From assembly GCA_033065855.1 (NCBI GenBank), contig JAVXUO010001736.1:921001-985000 (forward strand): 64,000 nt of DNA, in the 5' to 3' direction. The first letter of the stretch is position 1. Every line of letters begins with the position of its first letter. Source of the stretch: Escallonia rubra. Its lineage: Eukaryota; Streptophyta; Magnoliopsida; Escalloniales; Escalloniaceae. Positions 46,142-54,600 of the stretch are shown piece by piece. Under the pieces are notes generated by a model that did not search any database, was not told where the DNA came from, and saw nothing but the letters and a program-made list of their open reading frames with translations. Both the position numbers and the translations under genes were made by a program.

Positions 46142-48253
46142 ATGTTTGATTTCGTGTCGAGCTCCAACACCCCCGTAGATGCTAGTGATCCGTATCTAGG
46201 ACGAACCTTTCAAACATTGGAAGAAGCTGGAGAATGTTTCCGAGCGTATTCACTGAGGGTTGGTTTTGGCATTAGAATAAAGACTACAAGAACGAGCAAC
46301 GTAACGAAAAAGATATGCTCTCGCTTATACGAGTGTCATAGGGGCAGAAACCCAGTGCAAAATGAGACACGCGTAGGCAACGATGACAGTGATGACGAAA
46401 TAGGATATTCGCGCAGAAGACGGGACTGTTTTGCGCGAACGAATTGCCAGGTCAAGATGTTCGTAAGCTATAATGCCAAGCAAGATCATTGGCTTATTAC
46501 CAGCCTGGAACTTGCACACAATCACCCGTTAGTAACCCCTTCTAAGGTGAGTCAGATGCATCAACACAAGAAGATGGGTCAAGTCACGAGGAGCCTCATT
46601 CACACAATGAGCGATGCGCTGCTAGGACCTACCAACATGATTAATGTTCTTGCTGAACAGGCCGAGGGAATTCAAAATTTAAACTTTAACACGACAGACG
46701 TTCGTAACGCGGTCCGAACCCATAGACGAGTCGCGTATGACCTCAATGATGCTGAAGCCACAATGAGCCTATTGAAATGGATGCAGATGGAGGACCCGCA
46801 GTTTACCTTTGATTATAAACTTGACGACGAGCATCGAGTTAGCACAATTTTTTGGGTCGACAGTCGTTCGAGGCTTGCTTATAAGCATTTTTGGGATGTC
46901 GTGACTTTCGACACCACATACCGTACCAACAATTACTCGATGCAGTTCGCCCCTTTCACGGGGGTCAATCATCATTATCACTCCATCCTGTTCGAGTTCG
47001 CCTTGTTAAGGGACGAGAGCGAGAGTTCTTTTGAATGGTTGTTTAGGGCGTGGCTGGAAGCCATGAACAACAAAGCACCGAAGGTTATCATCATCGATCA
47101 AGATTTGGCAATGAAGGAGGCTATTGCCACCACCTTCCCAGATACTCGACACAACTTGTGCACTTGGCACATAAGCAACAAATACCCCGAACGTTTGCAT
47201 CATGTGTATGCAAAGTTTTCAGACTTTAAACAGGATTTTGACACGTGCGTTAGCAAGTCGTTAACGATTGAGGAATTTGAGGAGAGGTGGGAAAAGCTTG
47301 TTGAGGATTACTCATTGCAAGACAACGAGTGGCTCCAGCACTTGTACAAGCTCAAAGAGCAATGGATTGGCGTTTACACGAGGAGGCATTTTTCTGCGGG
47401 CATAAAAACGACGGGCATAAGTGAATCTATGAATGCCATGTTTGATAGTTACGTGGGTACAGCTACCAATTTGAAGAGTTTTGTCACATCCGCACAGAAA
47501 CCGGTTGCGTCGTTATTCGTGAAAGAAAGGGTTGCAGACTTTGCAACCACGTACAAACAGAGGAGAAGGTTGCTTGAGACCCCGCTTGAGCTGAACGATG
47601 CCAAAGTCTATACGAAGGAGATCTTCTTGCTATACCAAGTAGAGCTGCAAAAATCGGGACTATACTATATAAACAAGGTGGCAGAAAAGTCTACGCGTGA
47701 GTACAAGGTTTATTCGCTCGTGAATGACCTCGTCCCTGAGAAGCTGCACAGAATGTATACGGTGAGCCACGACACATTGACGGACTCGGTGACATGTGTT
47801 TGCAATAAGTTTGAGTTCCATGGCATCCTGTGTAGACACATTCTGCGATTTTTCACCCAGAAGAATATCAGGACAATCCCCGATAAATATGTCTTACCAC
47901 GGTGGATGAAAGGTGCAAACAGGTTGCACGGTACCATTGCCTTTCCGGAGCACCCGTATACTGACTTTGAAGAATCAGAGACGATGCGGTATAATCATCG
48001 GGTGACGATGTTCACCCGTTTGTCCGTAAAGGCTGCTGCTACAATGGTCGGTTATAAACATCTCCTCGAGGTAGCTCAGCAGCAAGAGCCCATCGTCGAC
48101 CAGTTGGAAGCAGCTTCAGTCACCAATGTGGATGACACCGAGCCTACGACAGGGTCAGAAGATGACGAGCCGGGGAGGAAGACGACAATGATATCCGGCC
48201 GTTGGATCCAATTATATCGCAAACGAAAGGCCGCAAGAGATCTACGCAGATGA
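46142..48253 (+). CDS. FAR1-type Mutator (MULE) transposase, nearly intact
   Basis: 703 aa from ATG 46142; the frame upstream begins with TTG, so I prefer the ATG (MFDFVSSSNTPVDASD). It would bind the element ends and catalyse DDE cut-and-paste transposition in the nucleus. Seen: FAR1-type DNA-binding zinc region ~33-130, with GRTFQTLEEAGECFRAYSLR and ending ELAHNHPL; MULE catalytic core ~240-335 with Asp257 (VTFDTTY) and Asp319 (IIDQDLAMKEA); the third acid is probably Glu428 (ISESMNAMFD); SWIM zinc finger with C552, C554, C564 and H566. MULE-A has a C-terminal zinc-knuckle tail. Here a 1-nt deletion near 48172 shifts the frame and the protein ends early at 48253, with the tail sequence left out of frame downstream. 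The catalytic and SWIM parts are intact, so activity is possible but uncertain. Confidence 0.93.
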   Translation: MFDFVSSSNTPVDASDPYLGRTFQTLEEAGECFRAYSLRVGFGIRIKTTRTSNVTKKICSRLYECHRGRNPVQNETRVGNDDSDDEIGYSRRRRDCFARTNCQVKMFVSYNAKQDHWLITSLELAHNHPLVTPSKVSQMHQHKKMGQVTRSLIHTMSDALLGPTNMINVLAEQAEGIQNLNFNTTDVRNAVRTHRRVAYDLNDAEATMSLLKWMQMEDPQFTFDYKLDDEHRVSTIFWVDSRSRLAYKHFWDVVTFDTTYRTNNYSMQFAPFTGVNHHYHSILFEFALLRDESESSFEWLFRAWLEAMNNKAPKVIIIDQDLAMKEAIATTFPDTRHNLCTWHISNKYPERLHHVYAKFSDFKQDFDTCVSKSLTIEEFEERWEKLVEDYSLQDNEWLQHLYKLKEQWIGVYTRRHFSAGIKTTGISESMNAMFDSYVGTATNLKSFVTSAQKPVASLFVKERVADFATTYKQRRRLLETPLELNDAKVYTKEIFLLYQVELQKSGLYYINKVAEKSTREYKVYSLVNDLVPEKLHRMYTVSHDTLTDSVTCVCNKFEFHGILCRHILRFFTQKNIRTIPDKYVLPRWMKGANRLHGTIAFPEHPYTDFEESETMRYNHRVTMFTRLSVKAAATMVGYKHLLEVAQQQEPIVDQLEAASVTNVDDTEPTTGSEDDEPGRKTTMISGRWIQLYRKRKAARDLRR

Positions 48254-48407
48254 AAAGCTCTATTGAAGGTGTGCATTGTGCAACAAAATGACCGACCACG
48301 ACAAGCGGAACCATTACAAGGCACTGGGGATAAGTCCAGGGGGTTTGCAAGACGGGGAAGAAGATGACGCCGAAGATGAGGACGAACAAGCTGTAGTGGA
48401 CCTTTAA
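48254..48407 (+). pseudogene. out-of-frame C-terminal tail of the MULE-C transposase
   Basis: One frame reads RCALCNKMTDHDKRNHYKAL then an acidic end and TAA at 48405-48407, matching the MULE-A tail. Compared with MULE-A about 26 bp are missing near 48268, in addition to the upstream 1-nt loss, so the tail is disconnected. Confidence 0.8.
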
Positions 48408-48559
48408 TTTTTTGTATAAGCCATCAAGTCTGTTTGACATTTGTAATAATTTTTTGTAATTGTTTTCTAATAATTTTTTGACCGAATACTGGAATTTTTT
48501 TTTCTGATGGACCTATGAGAGGCCATCAAATCTAAGTTTAATTTTTTTTAATTTTTATT

Positions 48560-48885
48560 AGCCCCGTCCGCTACACTATGTAGCGGACAGATATGCAGAG
48601 TCTTAAAATTCCAACACCTTAGAAAACCTTTTATGTCCGCTATACAATGTAGCGGACGGATATGCAGAGCCCTAATTTGTTGGTGTTCTTCGTGTCCGCT
48701 ATACAATATAACGGATGGAATCGCAGAAAAAAAAACATTTGGTGTCCGCGATACAATATAGCGGACGGAATCGCAGAAAATAGTTTGGTGTTCCATTTGG
48801 TGTCTGCGATACAATATAGCGGATGACATCGCAGAAAAACTGTTGGTCTTCTTTTTGTCTGCCACACAATATAGCGGACGACTCT
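48560..48885. repeat. palindrome array, MULE-C block 1
   Basis: About six palindromes with GTCCGC/GCGGAC-type arms (near 48567, 48634, 48693, 48742, 48802 and 48857) at intervals of about 50-70 bp, with cagagccct/cagaaaa spacers. It follows the transposase 3' end directly. Confidence 0.88.
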
Positions 48886-49103
48886 ATCCTATTATATATA
48901 TTAATCAGATCGGGCAATCATCTTATCAGTCCGTCTGTTTCTCTCTTTGTCTCGAACATCTAACCCAAGCCGCTACCCCATCTACGGCGACCCACATCTT
49001 TGGTGATCCTCATCTCCGGTGACACCACCGTCTTCCCCCTGACGCCGCGACAACCCCGTCCTCCCCTCAACGCCGCGGCGCCTTCAGCTACATTCCCGGC
49101 TTG
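48886..49103 (+). promoter_or_regulatory. putative promoter and leader of the B3-domain gene
   Basis: A TATA-like ttatatatatt at about 48893-48903 lies about 200 bp before the ATG, followed by a CT-rich leader (tgtttctctctttgtctc). Position and composition fit a plant promoter. Confidence 0.45.
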
Positions 49104-49564
49104 ATGGCTTCTAATTCGTCGAGCAGCAGCGAATTTATTGGCAACATGCACCTTGCAGGCAGACACTTCTTCAAGGTCATGATGCCTAGTTTTGAGAATG
49201 AACTTGTAGGCCATCCCTCTTTCTCTGTGTTTTCGTGTGTTAAAAGTTTGATCTTTGGTTAAAAACTAACCTATTTTTTGTATTGTGAATATGTTATGAC
49301 ATACCGGTAGCCTTTACCGATCGGCTTACCACAATTTATTTCAATTCAAGATTAATTAGCCGCAAGGGGTCATGGCATGTAAGAATCAAGCTGAAGCCCG
49401 ACCGACCCCAAAAGCAATTCGCAGAGGGTTGGAACGAATTCGTGCGGCAGCATGGCCTCCAACTCGGAGACTTTGTAGTGTTTGAACACATTGGAGCGTG
49501 GGATTTTCATGTTTTCATATTTGATCGGAGCACTTGTGAAAAAAATTCTTTCCCTCAATGTTGA
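49104..49564 (+). pseudogene. B3 DNA-binding domain protein (REM-like), MULE cargo, splice doubtful
   Basis: B3 domains are plant-specific DNA-binding folds of transcription factors. Exon 1 (49104-49205) encodes MASNSSSSSEFIGNMHLAGR then HFFKVMMPSFENEL, the first B3 strand, and stops at a gtaggc donor. From 49301 an open stretch continues the domain: IPVAFTDRLTTIYFNSRLIS, GSWHVRIKL, GWNEFVRQHGLQLGDFVVFE and FHVFIFDRSTCEKN, with TGA at 49562-49564. The order and the W-V-L / GW-FV / GDFVVF pattern fit a B3 domain of about 110 aa, so the protein would be almost only the domain. No AG acceptor stands right before 49301 (the sequence there is ttatgac); the nearest AG (49309-49310) would break the frame. 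The gene is therefore probably damaged, or uses an unusual site. Absent from MULE-A. Confidence 0.75.
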
Positions 49565-49926
49565 ACCCTAAATTCTGTTTATTATGAATGAATAAATTTA
49601 TGTTGATGTTCATTATTTTTCCAATTTTTTTCTCGCTTAGTTGTGCCGTTTGACATTCCGTCGATATTGAGATTGTTGATTGTGAATCGTACGTTATTTA
49701 TTGTTCAAACGATATTGAGATTGTTGATTCCGTCGCTAAAACAAGTCTTCAGGCGTCAATTTATTAAAACAGAATTATCGTCGTCCGCTACAATGTCTAG
49801 CGGACGGCGCAGCAGAAATTCCCAACACTTGAAAAATCAAAAGACAGGGTTCGCTAATTAGAATGACATGTGGATAAGTGCTAGTTGGAATGAAATCCTA
49901 ACATGCAATAGGAGGAGATATATATA
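49565..49926. other. spacer with a single palindrome
   Basis: One GTCCGCTACA...TAGCGGAC palindrome at about 49788-49808 with the cagcagaaattcccaacact spacer of the array repeat. Otherwise T-rich with a short direct repeat (atattgagattgttgatt, twice). So the B3 gene is bracketed by array palindromes. Confidence 0.7.
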
Positions 49927-50361
49927 TCACTCTTCATTTGACATATACTCATCAGATAAGTACTGATCATTGGTTAAAATATTGTTTCTCTCGTTTGAAT
50001 TGAGGTGCCTCCCACTAGCCTCGCCCATTTCTTCCGCAAGTTGAAGCATGTAAAATCGTTTTCTATGCAGCAACATCCGGTTATTCTCCATACAGATTCG
50101 GCACACAGCCTTCTTACACTGCTTAACATTACGCCTCGACATACTAAGTAAACGACAATGCGGCACAGTTGCTCTCAGCGTGGTGAGATCTTGGTGTAGT
50201 GCTTCTGATTCCTTAACTCGATATGCCCATTCTCTTCGTAAACCTGCATAATACTCTCTCGGATCCGTGTACTTCACTTCTTTGTAGTCGTCATTCCTTT
50301 CACACAACAACCACACAGTCTCACGTCCCCGATAACTAGAACTACCAAGAACTCCTACCAT
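49927..50361 (-). CDS. small protein of unknown function, minus partner of a divergent pair
   Basis: 144 aa, ATG at 50361, intronless. No recognised family. Seen: a basic, probably helical middle with REWAYRVKESEALHQDL, a Cys-rich patch (VKQCKKAVCRIC), ENNRMLLHRKRFYMLQLAEE, and an acidic tail (DQYLSDEYMSNEE). It resembles the divergently read neighbour at 50784-51182: W-Y-R near residue 50, the ENNRM motif, and acidic C-termini at similar spacing, so they are probably paralogues. A TATA-like box lies about 40-50 nt upstream (50402-50413, reverse). No stop or frameshift. It is inside MULE-C and has no counterpart in MULE-A. A nucleic-acid or protein-binding accessory role is only a guess. Confidence 0.65.
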   Translation of the reverse strand: MVGVLGSSSYRGRETVWLLCERNDDYKEVKYTDPREYYAGLRREWAYRVKESEALHQDLTTLRATVPHCRLLSMSRRNVKQCKKAVCRICMENNRMLLHRKRFYMLQLAEEMGEASGRHLNSNERNNILTNDQYLSDEYMSNEE

Positions 50362-50783
50362 TTAACTTAGGTACATCTAATGCGATGAGCATGGCTAGGG
50401 GATATATAAATAAGCCCACACACACACATACACAATATATTGGTGTGATAGCTACACAATAGTCTGCCCATCTCTGGTGACAAGACAAGTCTCTGGACAC
50501 TGACACCCTGCTTAATTGGTAGTTGGAGACAATAGCATGCCCGTGTCAGCGAGAAGACAAGTCTGGTATGACAAGACAAGTCTCTTTGGTGACAAGATAA
50601 GTCTATTGCAGCGACTTGTCACATCTCATAAAGTTGAACCTGTAGCATCTCATAAAGTTGTCCCGTTTCAAAGTATATATAAGTACATGCATTGCATGAA
50701 GGGCAAAGGGCATAGAGTGATATACTCCCAGTTTCATAACAACTCAAGAAATGTCATATACTCCACGAGATATTTTTTAAGCA
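50362..50783. promoter_or_regulatory. shared bidirectional promoter of the small-gene pair
   Basis: 422 bp between two divergent ATGs. TATA-like boxes face each way: tatataaataa at about 50403-50413 (for the minus gene) and tatatataag at 50674-50683 (for the plus gene). Between them are four direct copies of a GACAAGACAAGTCT-like word (near 50478, 50553, 50570 and 50590) and one inverted GACTTGTC near 50612, plus a 15-bp duplicate (atctcataaagttg) at about 50624 and 50647. Confidence 0.6.
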
Positions 50784-51182
50784 ATGGGTCGTTACTGGGC
50801 GGGCGAAGATGAATTTTACTATTCTTTGCGTCCAAGTTTGCGTTACTCATCACGCTACGTTAATACATTACATGCAGAATGGTCTTATCGGATGAATGAA
50901 TATGAGATCTTAGTAGCTGATTCACGGCGCATGAATATATCCATACCTCGACAAAAGGCAATCAACATGCCTCGAATTACACACATGGAGCTTGAAAGGG
51001 CACTGAATCAAATACGTGAAGAAAATAATAGAATGAGAGTTCGTCAAAGTAGACATAACTTACGTCGTATGGCACGTGATGCACATGAAGATGGCAACAA
51101 CAATGAAGCACAAGTATACTGGAACATGAGCTTCGAACTTGGATCTGTTTCCGATGCTCCAGTGTCAGATGAAGATGACTGA
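50784..51182 (+). CDS. small protein of unknown function, plus partner of a divergent pair
   Basis: 132 aa, ATG at 50784, stop TGA 51180-51182, intronless and undamaged. No recognised family. Seen: a Tyr/Trp-rich start (GRYWAGEDEFYYSLRP), HAEWSYRMNEYEILVADSRR, a predicted charged helix LERALNQIREENNRMRVRQ followed by SRHNLRRMARDAHE, and an acidic end (SDAPVSDEDD). Arg-rich and helical, it could bind nucleic acid or form a coiled coil; that is inference. It shares the W-Y-R and ENNRM blocks with the minus-strand gene at 49927-50361. The 3' end runs into the next palindrome array, as with other genes of this element. Confidence 0.68.
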   Translation: MGRYWAGEDEFYYSLRPSLRYSSRYVNTLHAEWSYRMNEYEILVADSRRMNISIPRQKAINMPRITHMELERALNQIREENNRMRVRQSRHNLRRMARDAHEDGNNNEAQVYWNMSFELGSVSDAPVSDEDD

Positions 51183-51254
51183 AAATGCTTCTCCAATGTC
51201 ACGATGTGTCAACGATGCCTGCTTCTTTGTAATTTAACACTTAGTTTTTCTTTG

Positions 51255-51585
51255 CATGGCTGTCCGCTTTACTATGTAGCGGACGGCCGAACAGAAAGAG
51301 AGTCTCCAACACGTAGTTTTTTTTTCTCTCTAGATCCGCCATACTATATAGCGGACGACCAAGCAGAAAGAGAGATTTCCAACACTTAGTTTTTTTGTTT
51401 CTCTCTACGTCTGCTATATAGTATAGCGGATGGCCCAGCAGAAACATAGTCTCCAACACTTAGTTTTTTTTTCTCTCTACATCCGCCATACTATATAGCG
51501 GACGGCCAAGCAGAAAAACAGATCTCCAACACTTAGTTTTTTTTTGTTTCTCTCTACGTCCGCTATATAGTAGAGCAGACGGCCA
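51255..51585. repeat. palindrome array, MULE-C block 2
   Basis: Five units with a period of about 75 bp (palindromes near 51263, 51334, 51409, 51481 and 51559). Each has a spacer gcagaaagacag-tctccaacacttagtttttt-ctctctac. Orientation is opposite to MULE-A's array, matching the inverted element. Confidence 0.9.
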
Positions 51586-51612
51586 AGCAGAAAGACAGAT
51601 TTTCAACACTTA

Positions 51613-52252
51613 GCTTCGTTTGACAAAACTTTTTTTTTGGTTTTCAGTTTTTAAAGAGCAGTTTAAATTTTTTTTTTTACAAGAACAAGTGGGTGTTTGA
51701 TAACCCTTTTTTGAGTTTTTTTTTTGGTGGTTTGCAGTGGCGGTGGTGGGGCATAGCAGTGGTCGACGGTGGTGGTGGCCGGCGGTAGTCACCGGTAGTG
51801 GCTGTCGGTGGTGGCTGTCGGGCGGCGGTGAGTGGTGGCTGCCGGAGGTGGCTACCGGCGGTGGTGGCCGGAGGTTGCCTCTGGCAAGCGGTGGTGGCCA
51901 CCGCCCACCGTCGCGCCCGGTGGTGGCTGCCGGCGGCAGGAGGTGACTGTCGGTGGTGGCTGTCTGGCGGCAGTGGGCGGTGGCTGCCGGCGGTGGCCAC
52001 CGCCCACCGCTGCGCCCGGTGGTGGCTGTCGGTTGCTACCAGGCGACAGTAGGCGCTGGGTGTCGACGATGGATGCATTGTGGTGAAGGTCTCAAAAAAA
52101 AATTTAAAGTGTAAAAAAAAGAGCTTTTTCCTCTTTTTTTTTACTCTACAATTTAAAAAGTGGTTTTTTAAATTGAAAAAAAAAATAGTTACCAAACGCA
52201 CTTTTTTTTCCAATTTTCAAAATTGAAAAAAAAAAGAGCGTCAAACATGGCC
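51613..52252. mobile_element. Harbinger-like MITE 1 (TTA target site) in the palindrome array
   Basis: Ends gcttcgtttgac and gtcaaacatggc are inverted, with TTA on both sides (51610-51612 and 52253-52255) inside what was cacttagttttt of the array. Arms contain poly-T/poly-A and gtttggtaacc-like words. The centre (51735-52060) is GGT/GGC-rich, low complexity. Arg/Gly/Trp-rich peptides from it are artefacts. Confidence 0.75.
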
Positions 52253-52269
52253 TTATAGTTTTTTTGTTT

Positions 52270-52550
52270 CTCTCTACGTCCGCTATATAGTAGAGCGGAC
52301 GACCCAGCAGAAAGACAGTCTCCAACACTTTTTTTTTTTGTTTCTCTCTACGTCCGCTATATAGTAGAGCGGACGGCCAAGCAGAAAGACATATTTCTAA
52401 CACTTAGTTTTTTTGTTTCTCTCTATGTCCGCTATATAGTAGAGCGGACGGTCCAGCAGAAAGACAGTCTCCAACACTTAATTTTTTTTTTTTTTGTTTA
52501 CTCTACGTCCGCTATATAGTAGAGCGGACGACGCAGCAGAAAGACAATCT
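52270..52550. repeat. palindrome array, MULE-C block 3
   Basis: Four units (palindromes GTCCGCTATA-TAG-TAGAGCGGAC near 52279, 52352, 52427 and 52508) with the same cagcagaaagacag and caacactta spacers. The copies are very similar, suggesting recent amplification. Confidence 0.9.
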
Positions 52551-52560
52551 CCAACACTTA

Positions 52561-53266
52561 GGGTTCGTTTGACCAAAAAAAAAATTTGGTTTTCAGTTTT
52601 TAAAGAGCAATTTTTTAAAGAGCAGCTTAATTTTTTTTATATATAAAAACAAGTGGGTGTTTGGTAAACAATTTTTTTTTTTGAGTTTTTTTTTTTTTGT
52701 GTGTTTGGTAACCCTTTTTATTTTGAGTTTTTTTTTTGTGATTTGCGGTGACGGTGGTGGGGCGTAGCGGTGGTCGACGGTGGTGGTGGTCGGCGACCGG
52801 AAGTGGCTGCCGGCAATCACCGGCGGCCGGAGGTGGCTGCCGACAGTCGCCGGCGGCCGGAGGTGGCTGCCGGCAGTCGCCGGCGGCCGGAGGTGGCTGC
52901 CGGCAGTCGCCGGCGGCCGGAGGTGGCTGCCGGCAGTCGCCGGCGACCGGAGGTGGCTGCCGGCAGTCTCCTGCGGTGGTCGCCGGCGGCTGGAGGTGGC
53001 TGCCGGCAATCTCTGGCGGTGGTCGCCGGCAGCCGGAGGTGGCTGCCGGCAGTCTCCGGCGGTGGTCGTCGGCAGCCGACGGTGGGAGGGTGGTGGTGGT
53101 GGTCTAAAAAAAAAACCAAAATTAAAAAAAAAACCAGTTTTTGGAGTTTTTTTTTTACTCTTCAGTTTAAAAACTGGTTTTTTAAATTGAAAAAAAAATG
53201 GTTACCAAATGCTCCTTTTTTTTTCAATTTTTAAAACTGAAAAAAAAAAGAGCGTCAAACCTACCC
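52561..53266. mobile_element. Harbinger-like MITE 2 (TTA target site) with 30-bp GC-rich tandem repeats
   Basis: Ends gggttcgtttgacc and gtcaaacctaccc are inverted, with TTA at 52558-52560 and 53267-53269. Same family as 51613-52252. The centre (about 52800-53080) holds a 30-bp unit (ggaggtggctgccggcagtc gccggcggcc) repeated about six times, then longer variants. Gly/Arg/Trp repeat peptides are not genes. Confidence 0.78.
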
Positions 53267-53279
53267 TTAGTTTTTTTTT

Positions 53280-53480
53280 TCTCTCTACATCCGCCATACT
53301 ATATAGCGAACGGCCATGCAGAAAGACATATATCCAACACTTAGTTTTTTCTTGGTTCTCTCTACGTCCGATATACTATATAGCGGACGAACCTGTAGAA
53401 AAACAGAAACCAACACTTAGTTTTTTTTTTTGTTTTCTCTACGTCCGCTATACTATATAGCGGACGGCCCTGCAGGAAGA
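53280..53480. repeat. palindrome array, MULE-C block 4
   Basis: Three units with palindromes near 53288, 53367 and 53444 and the usual cagaaagaca / ccaacacttag spacers. It borders the 3' end of the Ulp1 gene. Confidence 0.88.
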
Positions 53481-53725
53481 CATAAACCAAAACTGGCCCA
53501 CACTTTGTTTCCCACCGTTCAAAGAAAATCACAGATCAGTCAATGAGCCAAAAAGCTATCTCTAACCACAAATCAAACACTCAACTGAATTCAACAACAC
53601 AACGATATTGGTCAATCAAATCAATCGCATTCAACACCGATCACGTGATGTCAACACAAATTAAATCAATCGCATTCAATATATGTTTATTAAAAAAGTG
53701 AATATAATGTTATAATGTTACAATG
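53481..53725. other. 3' flank of the Ulp1 gene
   Basis: AT-rich, with two short repeats of aaatcaatcgcattcaa. No gene. Confidence 0.5.
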
Positions 53726-54600
53726 TCAATTGGGGCCCTCATCCCATGCGGGATCCTCGTTATTACACGGATTTACAATAAACCTAATACATCTAGGCTG
53801 GCCATTGATAATTTGCCAAGACATCCTATACCTAAAGCCTTCTATGCATTCTCGGCTCCAGACAGTCTTCTTGAGGCTCTCAGACCGACAAATGTAATCC
53901 ATGTACATGCAGACGAAGACGCCGCAGTCCGAGGAATTATGTTGCTTGGGCCTACTCATCTTCAATCGGAATATGAGCTTCGACCTGACCACTACCCTCT
54001 CTTGATGCCTACCATTGACCAAGGCAGCAAATAGATTCTGCGAGAAACATAATAAGCATTAAACATTAAACATAGCAAACATAATAAGATTAATCAATTT
54101 TACAATAAGAAGTAAACAGGATCTTACCATGGCACCCAACTGGCCTATGCCATGGTACATTTCAATCACAGGCATCACGGGGGTATCATCGTAGAGACTG
54201 TCGATGACTGATACCGTCTTCTTTACTGGTTCATAGCAAACCAAGTACCAGTGGGCATTCCCTATAAATGGCATTAGAACACGTTCGCAACACATGTGCT
54301 CACTAGACTATCCCTAGTAAGATATGCTTGCAGGTTAGCGGACGGTTTCCACTGGGGCAGGGCTCTCCCCTTTCTCCCCTTGCTTGAATTGACCCAGTCG
54401 TTATACTCTTGTACTAGCATGCCGTGAAAAAAAGCATCCAAGATAAAAATGCGCGGACCGTAGTTTGGTTGCTCCCGACCCATTTGCCTCAGAATTTGCA
54501 CGTAGTGCGAGATGACAAAGTTTTCTAACCAAGCCCTCGGCGCCAGCAAGGTCATTTCTCTCCACGAGGCATTGTAATTTAAGCCCTGCGGGTGATCCAC
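53726..54600 (-). pseudogene. Ulp1-like (C48) SUMO-protease segment of MULE-C, one frameshift
   Basis: Predicted deSUMOylating cysteine protease domain. Minus-strand order: 54600-54290 with FVISHYVQILRQMG and IFILDAFFHGMLVQEYNDW; then GNAHWYLVCYEPVKKTVSVI-DSL, giving the catalytic His and Asp; intron about 54127-54038; then SRPKQHNSSDCGVFVCMYMD with the oxyanion Gln and nucleophile Cys, ending at 53726. All catalytic residues are present, unlike MULE-A, but comparison with MULE-A shows one nucleotide missing near 54283 (ttc-cta reads ttcta), which shifts the frame just before the His motif. It sits directly downstream of the PMD exons on the same strand, so PMD and Ulp1 could be one fused product. 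Confidence 0.85.

Noticed and set aside
51737..53234. Long Gly/Arg/Trp-rich and Pro/Ala-rich open frames
   Set aside because: Produced by GGT/GGC triplet and 30-bp repeats in the MITE cores; all six frames are open for the same reason.
51255..53480. Regularly spaced palindromic repeats resembling a CRISPR array
   Set aside because: Spacers are themselves repeated, not unique, units are ~75 bp, and the context is a plant transposon.
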